Assembly: GCA_944325735.1 (NCBI GenBank)
Contig: CALVBI010000001.1
Location: 620,001 to 684,000 of the forward strand
Source: Candidatus Gastranaerophilales bacterium
GTDB taxonomy: Bacteria > Cyanobacteriota > Vampirovibrionia > Gastranaerophilales > Gastranaerophilaceae
Direction: 5' to 3'
DNA length: 64,000 nt
Below the pieces are notes generated by a model. It worked only from the letters and a program-made list of their open reading frames with translations, ran no database searches and was not told where the DNA came from. How positions within the stretch are numbered: position 1 is the first letter of the stretch; the number at the start of each line of letters is the position of its first letter. The position numbers and the translations under genes are program-made. This document shows, piece after piece, positions 32,497 through 41,900 of this stretch.

Positions 32497-33390
32497 CTAC
32501 TCCTTAAAATGATTGTATAATTTTTCGTCTATATTAGTGTAAAATCTTTGGTCTATCATTAGACCTGAATCAGTAATTTTTTCTTTTACCTCTCCTATTA
32601 TCATATAATCATTTAAGTTTTTCAATATGTCATCAGGAACAGTTGCAACAAGCTGATAGTCTTCTCCTCCATACAAAACTGTTTCCATATCAACAGATTT
32701 GTCATGCGGTATTTTTGAGGTATCTATAGATAAAATAACGTCACTAGCTTTTGCAATTTGCATTAATGCATCTGCAAGTCCGTCTGAAGTATCCATCATT
32801 GCATAATCACAAGTTATATTTTTTGAAATCTCTTTGGAAAATTCTTTTTGAGCTACAGGCATGAGGTGTGCTTTTATAAATTTTTCAGGTTTATTTTCTC
32901 TGTTTAATAAAAGTTTTAACCCATAAGCGCTTGAACCATGTTCCCCTGAAACGATGATTTTATGACCTATTTTTGCGTTTTTACGGGAGGATATTTTTCT
33001 TCCTGTAGTCGAGCCTATTGCTGTAACTGAAATATAAATTTTGTCACTGCCTGTAATATCTCCACCTACAATTTGTACATCATTTGATGCTTTTTTTGCA
33101 CCTTCATAAAATTCTTTTACAAAGTTTTCATTAACATAATTCGGTAGTGATAAAGAAATTGTTAAATATTTAGGCTCTGCACCTGATGCACAAACGTCAC
33201 TTATATTTACCATAACAGATTTGTATCCGAGTTGACATGGAGTGATAAAATCCATTTTAAAATGAACATCTTCTACAAGGCTGTCCTGTGTAATTACAAT
33301 TCCTAAATCTTTAAGGTAGGCACAATCATCGCCTATGTATGAGGAGTTTAATGTTGATTTAATTATTTTTATTAATTCTTTTTCATTCAT
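32497..33390 (-). CDS. thiL: Thiamine-monophosphate kinase
   Basis: ThiL phosphorylates thiamine monophosphate to the pyrophosphate cofactor. 297 residues. Signatures are YIGDDCAYL (ATP/Mg site, around 17-25), VITQDSLVEDVHF, QLGYKSVMVNISDVCASGAEP and VGGDITGSDKI, plus DTSDGLADALMQI. AIR-synthase superfamily fold. The ATG overlaps the stop of the GGDEF gene by one base (TAATG), so it is translationally coupled. No TPP riboswitch is seen in front of it, as expected for an internal gene. Confidence 0.95.
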   Translation of the reverse strand: MNEKELIKIIKSTLNSSYIGDDCAYLKDLGIVITQDSLVEDVHFKMDFITPCQLGYKSVMVNISDVCASGAEPKYLTISLSLPNYVNENFVKEFYEGAKKASNDVQIVGGDITGSDKIYISVTAIGSTTGRKISSRKNAKIGHKIIVSGEHGSSAYGLKLLLNRENKPEKFIKAHLMPVAQKEFSKEISKNITCDYAMMDTSDGLADALMQIAKASDVILSIDTSKIPHDKSVDMETVLYGGEDYQLVATVPDDILKNLNDYMIIGEVKEKITDSGLMIDQRFYTNIDEKLYNHFKE

Positions 33391-35285
33391 TATATGTCGT
33401 GGTCAATAAGTGAAATAAATTCTTGTACCAAAGCCGAATTCCATTTTTTGCCTGAATCTTGTTTAATTATTTCAACAGCTTGTTTTGGAGTTAGTTCTGC
33501 TCTGTATGTTCTAGGTTCTGTCAATGCAAAATATGCATCAACAATCAATATAATCTGAGATGTCATTGGGATTTCTTCTTTTGAAATTTGTGCAGGATAA
33601 CCTGTTCCGTCCCAATTTTCGTGGTGGTGTTCGATTATCGGAATAATATCTTGTATGTAACTAATTGGCTGCAAGATTTCTTTTGCTGCGATAATTGGGT
33701 GTTCCTTGATATGATTTCTTTCTTCTTCTGTCAAAGGAGTTGTTTTTTGTAATAATTCCGCAGGCAACATAAGATTTCCGATGTCATATAAGAGTATTGC
33801 AATTCTTAATTTATCGATTTCATCTTTAGGTAAATCAAAACGTTTTGCAAGGCTCACAGCTAGTAATACTTTTGATTTCATTACACCTGTGTGATGAAGC
33901 GGATTGTATGTTTGGGTCAGCATATCTGCGACAGTATATAAGGCTTCCTTATGTACTTCATCTTTAGGTTTTTGTAATTTGTTTTTAAGTTCTTCTGATA
34001 CATTTTTATCAAGCGGGATATTATGTTTTGATAGAATATCCATAAATGTGTTGATTGCAATTTCTTGCCAACTTGTCTCTGATATCGGTTTAGCAAGTGT
34101 AACTTGGTTTCTTCCGTTTCTTTTTGATTGATACATTGCTTGATCTGTTAATTCCAAGATATCTTCGATATTGTCAGAATGTTCTAAAAATGTTGCAACA
34201 CCTATACTTGCGGTAATATGACCTATTGTATCAAGCTGTTCTTCTTCCAGAGCTTTTCTAATTCTTTCTGCTGCAATCATTGCACCTTGAGAATCAACTC
34301 CAGGTAATATTACGTTAAATTCTTCTCCACCCATACGAGCAGCTGTATCAATAGATCTTGCGTTACGTTTTAGGACATCTGCAACTGTTTTGATTGCTAA
34401 ATCACCATATGCGTGACCATATTTATCATTAATTTCTTTTAAATGATCTAGGTCAAGTCCTATTACACTGAATGATTGTTTTTGACGTAATGCACGAGTA
34501 ACTTCTTTTTTTAGATATTCTTCAAAATATCTTCTGTTATAAAGTCCTGTAAGTCCGTCAGTTACAGCTTGAGCTTTAACTTCTTCAAAAAGACCTGCTA
34601 TTGTAATAGCCATTTCTATTTGTTGTGCGAATATTGTTAAAAAATCTGTTTCACTTGGAGTTAATTCTTTTCTTGACGAAAATACATTAAACCATCCATA
34701 GTGGGAATTTCTTGTGAAAAGAGGTACTGTAATTATTGATTTGCTTGGGCTGCCTTCAATAATTTCTTCAATAATATCATCAGGAATATCCGGTGCAACT
34801 GATTTTAGAGTGCCCCCAATATCTGTTGTTTGCATAATTTTTTTTGCGTTAGCAGCGTTTGCATATACGCTTTCTTCGTGATAGATTAGTTTTCTTGCTT
34901 GTACAGGAGTTTTTATCAGTTTATCTACTCTTTTTATTGATATATCATTGGATTGTGCTAAAACTGTTAGATATATTCCTTTTTCATCTTCACATTTTTT
35001 TATTATATTGCAATGGTAGTATCCTAATTCACCTTGGATGCTATTTACAATAGTTTCTAGAACGCTTTGTAATGGCCTTGAAGCATTCATCATATCCCAA
35101 ATATGTTGTAGGGTGAGCATTCTTTTATTTGCGATATTAAGTTCTCTTGTGCGTTCTTCTATTTCTTTTTCGAGTTGTTGATTTCGTTCATATATTTCAA
35201 GATAGTCTTCTTTGCCATTGTAAATAGCACTTTCGACTTCTGAAACTTTTCTGTATATTTCTTTTATATTATCGAAAAAACTCAT
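33390..35285 (-). CDS. GAF-GGDEF-degenerate HD-GYP signalling protein
   Basis: 631 residues. The ATG at 35285 is preferred to an in-frame GTG at 35300 because TATAAT lies exactly 6 bases upstream. Layout: N-terminal coiled coil (10-65), GAF-like domain (70-225), GGDEF domain with RMGGEEF (about residue 318) preceded by DGLTGLYNRRYFEEYL, then an HD-GYP-like domain. The GGEEF loop is intact, so diguanylate cyclase activity is expected. In the HD-GYP part HHENWDGTGYP is intact but the HD dyad reads LYDIGN, with Tyr replacing the metal-binding His, so phosphodiesterase activity is doubtful. It is soluble; the GAF domain probably senses a small molecule. Confidence 0.88.
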   Translation of the reverse strand: MSFFDNIKEIYRKVSEVESAIYNGKEDYLEIYERNQQLEKEIEERTRELNIANKRMLTLQHIWDMMNASRPLQSVLETIVNSIQGELGYYHCNIIKKCEDEKGIYLTVLAQSNDISIKRVDKLIKTPVQARKLIYHEESVYANAANAKKIMQTTDIGGTLKSVAPDIPDDIIEEIIEGSPSKSIITVPLFTRNSHYGWFNVFSSRKELTPSETDFLTIFAQQIEMAITIAGLFEEVKAQAVTDGLTGLYNRRYFEEYLKKEVTRALRQKQSFSVIGLDLDHLKEINDKYGHAYGDLAIKTVADVLKRNARSIDTAARMGGEEFNVILPGVDSQGAMIAAERIRKALEEEQLDTIGHITASIGVATFLEHSDNIEDILELTDQAMYQSKRNGRNQVTLAKPISETSWQEIAINTFMDILSKHNIPLDKNVSEELKNKLQKPKDEVHKEALYTVADMLTQTYNPLHHTGVMKSKVLLAVSLAKRFDLPKDEIDKLRIAILLYDIGNLMLPAELLQKTTPLTEEERNHIKEHPIIAAKEILQPISYIQDIIPIIEHHHENWDGTGYPAQISKEEIPMTSQIILIVDAYFALTEPRTYRAELTPKQAVEIIKQDSGKKWNSALVQEFISLIDHDI

Positions 35286-35291
35286 ATACTT

Positions 35292-35297
35292 ATTATA
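35292..35297 (-). promoter_or_regulatory. -10 box for leaderless GGDEF gene
   Basis: TATAAT on the minus strand ends 6 bases before the ATG at 35285. It overlaps the last codons of the upstream glycosyltransferase gene, so this is an internal operon promoter. Confidence 0.5.
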
Positions 35298-36354
35298 CAC
35301 TATGTTTTGAGTTTTGTAATACGTTGTTTACAATATTTATAATTTCTTCAGGTTTAGGATAATTTACACATTGTTCCGCATCTTCACCTTGAAGCGGACA
35401 TCTTCTTGTATGGCAAGGCTGGCATTTTAATTTTCCGTTTACTGCAAAATATTTTTTATCATCACCAAAAGGTCCGTATGATGTAGGTGGGGTGCAACAA
35501 AATATTGAAATTACTGCAGGTATTTCTGTTGCACGAGCTACGTGTGCGCTACCTGAATCAGGTGCCATAACAAGTGTTGCTCTTGAAAATATTTCAATTA
35601 AATCTTTAATACCTGTCTGACCTGCAAGGTTTATAAAATTATCCCCGCCAATGTATGAAATTAATTCTTTATCACCTTCTGTGCCTGTGAACACTAAAGA
35701 ACATTTGTCTTTGATTGATTCTACTACTTGTTTCCAATTGTTTTTATTCCAATGTTTTAAACGCCAAGTGGTTGCTGGACAAATTACTACCATTGGTTTT
35801 GATTTATCCAAATTCTTTAACAAAATATTTACTTTTGCTTTAGTTTCTTCACTAGTTGGAGGAAGTGTAAATTTTACTTGGTCAGTTCCTTCAAGTCCTA
35901 AATATTTTGCATATTGCATATGTTGAAATATTGCGTGAGTGGAAAAATTTGGATTTGGGGCAGGATCAATTCTTTCATCTCCTCCAAGATATGAGAATTC
36001 TTTTCCGTATTTTAAACTAATTTTTCTTTTGGCCCCACATAATCTCATCCACAGCATACTTTTGAACATCATTTGTGTATCGATTGCAATGTCAAAATGC
36101 TCATCTCTAATTCTTTTTAAAATCTTAAGAAATTCAATAAAGTTTTTTATGGAAAAGCCATCTTTTTTCCATTTTTTTATAGGTATTAAAATTGCATTTT
36201 TTACAGCGGGATTGTCTTTTACGATATCAATGCCTTTTTCTGAAACAAGCCAAGTAACTTCGTAGCCGTTATTTTTTAATACATTTGCAAGAGGAATATT
36301 AAAAATAACATCTCCTAGTGAGGATAATCTAACAAGCATAATTTTTTTTGTCAT
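35293..36354 (-). CDS. Glycosyltransferase family 9 (heptosyltransferase-like)
   Basis: 353 residues, GT-B fold of the WaaC/WaaF type. The N-terminus MLVRLSSLGDVIFNIPLANVL is the family's acceptor-side signature, and the donor-side block is MAPDSGSAHVARATEIPAVSI-like with FTGTEGDKELI upstream. The C-terminus has a cysteine-rich patch CQPCHTRRCPLQGEDAEQC seen in several members of this family. It implies an LPS inner core or similar glycan. GGGGGTATT gives a ribosome binding site. Sugar specificity cannot be told from sequence. Confidence 0.88.
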   Translation of the reverse strand: MTKKIMLVRLSSLGDVIFNIPLANVLKNNGYEVTWLVSEKGIDIVKDNPAVKNAILIPIKKWKKDGFSIKNFIEFLKILKRIRDEHFDIAIDTQMMFKSMLWMRLCGAKRKISLKYGKEFSYLGGDERIDPAPNPNFSTHAIFQHMQYAKYLGLEGTDQVKFTLPPTSEETKAKVNILLKNLDKSKPMVVICPATTWRLKHWNKNNWKQVVESIKDKCSLVFTGTEGDKELISYIGGDNFINLAGQTGIKDLIEIFSRATLVMAPDSGSAHVARATEIPAVISIFCCTPPTSYGPFGDDKKYFAVNGKLKCQPCHTRRCPLQGEDAEQCVNYPKPEEIINIVNNVLQNSKHSV

Positions 36355-36355
36355 T

Positions 36356-37321
36356 TTAATACCCCCTGTCTTCCAAAAAAGCAGCTCCTATTACTCCTGA
36401 ATAATCTCCTAGCATCGCTTTTTTGAATTGAATTTTTTCCGCAGGTACAGGCAATGATTTCGCTTTAGCTTTTTTTATTGTTTTTTGATAGAAATAATCA
36501 ACAGCTTCTATTAGGCCTCCTCCTAGAATAATCAATTCAGGATTAATAAAGTTTATGATACTCGCAATTCCTCCAGAAAGATATTCAGAAGCCTCTGTGA
36601 CGCATTGTAGGACAAGTTCATCTTCTCTTTCTATTGATTTTTGAATCATACTCGAAGTAATAGATTTTCCTGTTTCTAAATAATCTAAAATGCAGGATTT
36701 CCTACCTTTTTTTAATGCGCCTTCAATTCTTCTTTCAATCGCTGATCTTGAAGCGTATGCTTCCAAGCAACCATGTGCACCACAAGAACATTGTCTTCCG
36801 TTTAAATCCACTATTATATGGCCGATTTCTCCAGCTGTTCCAGTAGCACCTGTAATTATTTTTCCGTCTTTTACAATTGCAGAACCAACACCTGTGCCTA
36901 CAAATACACATACAAAATCCTTACAATCTTTTCCAGCTCCGAATTTTTGTTCTCCAATCGTTGCAATTTCTACATCATTTCCTACATATACTGGAAGATT
37001 AAATTTTTCAGTTAAAATTTTCTTTAAATTTAAATCATAACAATCTAAATTCGTTGCTGCAATTATAATTCCGTTTTCTCTATCAATTTGACCAGCTGCG
37101 CCTACTCCTATAGAACTTATTTCATCAAAAGTTTTTCCGCTAATTTCAATAAGTTCTTCAATGCCTTCAAGCATTTTTCTTATGATATTTTTAGGACCTT
37201 TATCTTTTTTAGTTTTCTTTTTAACGTGTTCTAAAACTTCCCCTGTATTTTTGTCTACAAGAGCTATAAGGATTTTAGTTCCGCCAAGATCAATGCCAAT
37301 TGAATATTTTTTCATATACAT
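36356..37321 (-). CDS. ROK-family sugar kinase (glucokinase-like)
   Basis: 321 residues. The ATP site is IGIDLGGTKILIALV at the N-terminus, the ROK zinc motif is GRQCSCGAHGCLEAYAS (about residue 175), and VGVGAAGQIDRE, VYVGNDVEIA and FVGTGVGSAIV are the other sugar/ATP blocks. Glucokinase is the most likely activity, but N-acetylmannosamine or fructose kinase are possible. A TATAAT ends 5 bases before ATG 37321; a second ATG lies two codons in. One base separates its stop from the next gene's start. Confidence 0.9.
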   Translation of the reverse strand: MYMKKYSIGIDLGGTKILIALVDKNTGEVLEHVKKKTKKDKGPKNIIRKMLEGIEELIEISGKTFDEISSIGVGAAGQIDRENGIIIAATNLDCYDLNLKKILTEKFNLPVYVGNDVEIATIGEQKFGAGKDCKDFVCVFVGTGVGSAIVKDGKIITGATGTAGEIGHIIVDLNGRQCSCGAHGCLEAYASRSAIERRIEGALKKGRKSCILDYLETGKSITSSMIQKSIEREDELVLQCVTEASEYLSGGIASIINFINPELIILGGGLIEAVDYFYQKTIKKAKAKSLPVPAEKIQFKKAMLGDYSGVIGAAFLEDRGY

Positions 37322-37326
37322 ATCAC

Positions 37327-37332
37327 ATTATA
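37327..37332 (-). promoter_or_regulatory. -10 box for ROK kinase gene
   Basis: TATAAT on the minus strand lies 5 bases before ATG 37321, with no Shine-Dalgarno sequence. It would start the five-gene run that ends at ispD. Confidence 0.45.
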
Positions 37333-37402
37333 TATAAAAAATATAAAATTTGCAAAAAGCCTAATTATTTGTTAGCATATTTATTATTAGAAGGGAGTAT
37401 GT

Positions 37403-38950
37403 ATGAAGTTTGTAAAAAAGTTTTTTATAGCATTTACGTTAATATCAATATTTTCCCAAACAGCTTTTAGTGCTGATGTTTGGGTGAATGATTTAAGAAA
37501 AATGTTTCTAAATAATTCTGCCATAATTTATGAGATAAATTTAAGGACTTTCGGGGCTCAAGATACAAATAAAAATGGGATTATTGACTTTGATGAAGCA
37601 GAAGAAAGCGGAACTTTTTTAAATGCAATTTCAAAACTTGATGAATTGCGTCAAAAAGGAATAAATACAATTCACGTAATGCCTATTACGCCTGTCGGAA
37701 AAACAAAGGCATTAGGCACTGCAGGATCTTTGTATGCTGCTTCAAGTTTTACTACATTAAATCCTCAATTAGAAAGTAAGCAAAGTGCATTGTCAATTAA
37801 TGATCAAGCGAGAAAATTTATAGCAGAAGCTCATAAAAGACATATTAGAGTAATAATAGATTTACCTTCTTGCGGTTCTTATGATTTGTACATGCAAAGA
37901 CCTGAATTGTTTGTTAAAGATAAATCAGGGCAACCTGTTGTGCCTGCTGATTGGACAGATGTAAGATTATTAAATGCAGGTTCTGAAACTGCCGTAAATA
38001 AAGATGTCTACGATTTATATAAAGGATTTGTAGATATGGTAATAAATTTAGGCGCTGATGGTATAAGAGCAGATGTTGCAACATTAAAACCTGCAAAATT
38101 TTGGAAAGATTTAATAAATTATTCAAGAAATAAAGACCCTCAATTCTTATGGCTTGCAGAAGCATCAGAAAGTTGGACTGATAAAGTTTCTGAATATGCT
38201 ATATTTACTCCATATGATAAATTATTAGAAGCTGGATTTGACGGTTATTACGGAAGCTTTTTTAATTTGAAAAATTATAAAACAGGCAGAGAATTAATAA
38301 ATCAAATAATTACAACAAGAGCTAATTTGATTAAATATGAAGATCCGAAAGCGGTAATTGGAAGTTTTTCTACTCATGATGAAATGAGCCCTATTTTAAT
38401 TAATGGTGAAAAGTTTAGCGAGATGCTAATTTGGTTAAATGCAACATTACCGGTAAATTCATATTTTGTAGATGGCTTTGATACAGGTGATAATTATATT
38501 TATTTGTGGGCAAATAAAAAAGCTTTTAAAACTTATACTGATGATGATTATTATTTTGTTCATAGAGGGAAAATGGACATATTTAATTTTTCAAGACAAC
38601 TTGGGGCTAAAAATGATAATTTATTAAGATCATTTATTTTAGCAAATGGAGTTAAACGTGAGTTGTCCACAATAATTAATAATGGGAAATTTGTTCCTTT
38701 AAAAACAAATGCACCTCAAGTTTTTGCTTATGCCATGAGTTATTCTGGTAAAAGTGTTATAGTTATTGGAAATTTGAACTTTAGGAATAATGTTGATGTG
38801 ACAGTTTCTGTTCCTAAATTGGAAAATAAAAATATTGTAATTCCTGTTAAAATTATTAATGCTCCGGTTGCTGAAAAAGGATCATTCAAAGTTACTTTGA
38901 TTCCCGGAGAAACTCAGGTTTTATATTTAAATGATTTAGAACTAAAATAG
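37403..38950 (+). CDS. Secreted GH13 alpha-amylase-family enzyme
   Basis: 515 residues with a signal peptide (MKFVKKFFIAFTLISIFSQT then AFSA). GH13 motifs: nucleophile aspartate in GADGIRADVATLKP, acid/base glutamate in LWLAEASES, and the transition-state aspartate in FSTHDEMSP. The usual NHD is THD and the H of region I is not obvious, so substrate or activity may be unusual. Between strand 1 and strand 2 an EF-hand-like loop DTNKNGIIDFDE is inserted. A beta-sandwich domain C follows from about residue 420. GAAGGGAG precedes the ATG. It probably acts on alpha-glucans in the periplasm or outside. Confidence 0.85.
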   Translation: MKFVKKFFIAFTLISIFSQTAFSADVWVNDLRKMFLNNSAIIYEINLRTFGAQDTNKNGIIDFDEAEESGTFLNAISKLDELRQKGINTIHVMPITPVGKTKALGTAGSLYAASSFTTLNPQLESKQSALSINDQARKFIAEAHKRHIRVIIDLPSCGSYDLYMQRPELFVKDKSGQPVVPADWTDVRLLNAGSETAVNKDVYDLYKGFVDMVINLGADGIRADVATLKPAKFWKDLINYSRNKDPQFLWLAEASESWTDKVSEYAIFTPYDKLLEAGFDGYYGSFFNLKNYKTGRELINQIITTRANLIKYEDPKAVIGSFSTHDEMSPILINGEKFSEMLIWLNATLPVNSYFVDGFDTGDNYIYLWANKKAFKTYTDDDYYFVHRGKMDIFNFSRQLGAKNDNLLRSFILANGVKRELSTIINNGKFVPLKTNAPQVFAYAMSYSGKSVIVIGNLNFRNNVDVTVSVPKLENKNIVIPVKIINAPVAEKGSFKVTLIPGETQVLYLNDLELK

Positions 38951-38977
38951 AAAAAGCGGATATTATATCCGCTTTTT
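38951..38977. terminator. Bidirectional intrinsic terminator
   Basis: Stem AAAAAGCGGATA / ATATCCGCTTTTT (loop near TT) between the convergent GH13 gene and the giant gene. A- and T-runs on the two sides allow use on both strands. Confidence 0.9.
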
Positions 38978-41900
38978 AAATATTATATCCTTTACCAGCT
39001 AATGCAGCTATGCGTTTTTTGTTTTTTTTCATAATTTCTTTAGTTCTTTCAGTAAGTTTTCCTGCTGGTGCTTTTCTTTTTTGTTGTTGCTGTTGGTCAT
39101 CAGATTTTGTGAATAGAGAGCCTGCAACATTAGCAGCTCCTGCTAATGCATTAGTTGCATTTGATAAAGTTTCTTTTCTATTTTCTTTTCTTATTTGTTT
39201 TTCAACAATTTGTTGTTGCTGTTGGCTTATTTGGCTGCTTAATTCTGCCATTTTTACTTTTGCATCTTCATTCAAAACTGTAATATCTGTTTCTATTAAA
39301 TCAGTAAGTTTAGTAGGTTTTTCTTCTACAGGTGCAGGTGGATTTACAGTTTCATTTTGAGCTTCTTGAATTGTTTCAGGAGTTGTATTTTTTAGTTCTT
39401 TTTCGATTTCTGCATCTGTATTTGTTTTAGTTTCAGTTTCATTAGTTTGTTTTGTATTATTTTGAGTTTCTTCTGTTTGATTTTGTAATTGTTCTGTTTT
39501 TTCTTGGTTTTCTTTGTTTTTTTCTGTTGCGTTATTGAATTTTTTATCAGCTACCATTCCAAGTGCTGATACTGTGCTTATAGCACCGCCTACCATTCCT
39601 AGGATATTTGCAGCTTTGCTATCTCCGCCGAATTCAGTCATTAATTCGCTGGATGTTGTTAATGCTGTGCCTGCTGCTCCTGCAATTTTGAATGATTTAC
39701 CTAATTTTGATGCTCCTGATTTGCCCATTTCAGTTAGAGATGCAGCTGAATTTGTGATAGCAGATGCAGCACCAGCAATAGTTCCAATTTTGCTAGCTAA
39801 ACCACTTTGTTCTTTGCCTTGAACAGCTCTAACGTTATTTACCATTTCTGCAGAAGATGATACAATGTTTAAACCTGCGCTGACAGCTGATAATGTGCTA
39901 CTTACAGCTCCTTGAGTTCCAGATAAAGAAGTTACCGCAGATATTGCAGTTTGCCCTAATGACATTAATCCTGCTGCCAAGTTTCCATTTGCAATGTTGA
40001 TTGCTGATTTTGTAACTCCACATGCTACAGTTCCGTATGTACCAACTGTAGTTAATGTTACACCTGTTGTTTGTATAGGTGTTCCTGATGAAATTAATGC
40101 GGCACCTGCTGCTGCGGTAAATGGGTTACTTAACATTGCAGTACCGCTAGCAATCATAGCTGTTCCGACTTTATTTAGGATTATACCTGTTGAAGTTGTA
40201 ATAGAGAAAACATTTTCTGCAATTCCAACTGCACCAAGTTGTTTAGCTAATCTTTTTTGTTTTTGTTGTTCTGCTTTTTCTTCTTCTTTTACTTTGTTGT
40301 TGATTACTTTTATTTTTTTATCGAATCTTTTTTGATTTGTAGTAGTAGATTTTTGTAATCTAGTAATTTTTGTTCTATTTCTATTTATAACATTTCCTTG
40401 AAGATTAAACTCTACACTTAGTTCGTTTATTCTTAAGCCGTTATTATTTATTCTGTCACTATTTCCGCCTTGTCCACCAGTAGTGTTTACCATAGCGGCA
40501 TTGCTTGTTCCTAAATTTGTATTATTATTTTGATTAGGTGTTAGAGTTTGTTGATTAGCTGTTTCTTCTGCAATTAATGTTTCATTTTCAGTGACTAAAG
40601 TTTCGTATTCAACTAATGCTTCTTCTTGTTTTTTAGCAGCTTCAGTTGATTCTTGAGTCATTTTAATAATTTCTTCTTCATCTTTTTTTATTTGTTTTTG
40701 AAGTTGTTTAGCTTCTTTTTCAAGTTGTTTTTTATCTTTTTCTGTATCTTTTTTTACTTGTTTAGATTCTTTGCTATCATCTTTAGCAGAACTATTGATG
40801 TTATCAACTTCATCTTGAGAATTATCAGCTTCTTTTGCTTCTGTTGTTCCATCAGTATCTTCTTCTTCTTGGGTAGAAGATGAAGAAGATGGAGAAGTGC
40901 CGTTAGTTAAAGTTGCTGATGATACTGATTTTTCAAGATTTGTTTCATTATTTGCTGCATTTTCTGGATCTGCATTTTTAGTAGTTGGTAATGCTTTAGT
41001 ATTTGAGAATGCTGCATTTTGAACTTCTTGGCCAGCTTCTTTTGATACAGTTGATACAGTATTTATAGTATTATCAAGATTAGTGCTTTCTGTATCATTT
41101 GCAGGTTCAGAAGTTTCTGAAACTTCTGTTGTTTCTATGGTTTCAGTAGTTTCTGTAGTTGTGTTTGGAGTTTGATTATTTTCAGTGTTTTGTGTTTCAT
41201 TATTTTGATTAGTTTGATTATTTGCAGAATTTTCATTAGTAGTTTCAGAACCTGCTTCTTGAGAATTTGCATCTTCGCCTGTTACAGAAACAATTTTATC
41301 ATTTACGATATTTACATCGCCAATGGCTTTGTTAATATTTGTTCCTGCTTCATCAGTTGTTTTTTCTGCTTTTTCAATTAAAGATTCATCATCTGAAACT
41401 TGGCAAGCTTTTATACCAATTCCAACACTTGCTGTCCCTTTTACGATAGTAAGAGATCCAAGTACAATTAATGCTATACCTTGTTGCATTGTAAATACTG
41501 TACTTAATAATGCTTGTCCAATTTGAGTTAGTCTGCCTCCTACTAATATTTGAGCAGCACCCATTTGAGCTAGAGTTGCACCAGTAGAATTAATATAATC
41601 CATTCTTTTATTATGTTCTGGTAATTCTTTTTCTTGGTATGCATTATTAATTTCTAATGCATTATTTTCTATAGATAGTGCATTAGTAATGTATTTTGAT
41701 TCTTTCGCTGTATCTTCTTTAAATTGTTCTTTAGCTTTTATTGATTCTTGATTTATTGCTTGTATATCTTTATTATTATCTATAATTATTTGTTTATATT
41801 TTTTGATGTCTTCTTTTGTAGAGTCATCGTAATATTTTTCATATCCTTCTTCTTTTTTGTTATTGTTATTATTATTTGCAAGTTCTTCATCAATTTCTTT

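Noticed and set aside
32497-33390. TPP riboswitch near thiL
   Set aside because: thiL starts inside the preceding gene's stop, leaving no room for a leader, and no thi-box sequence was seen.
39061-39240. CAA/CAG-type trinucleotide tracts as microsatellite switches
   Set aside because: They encode glutamine stretches, are short and interrupted, and being triplets would not shift frame.
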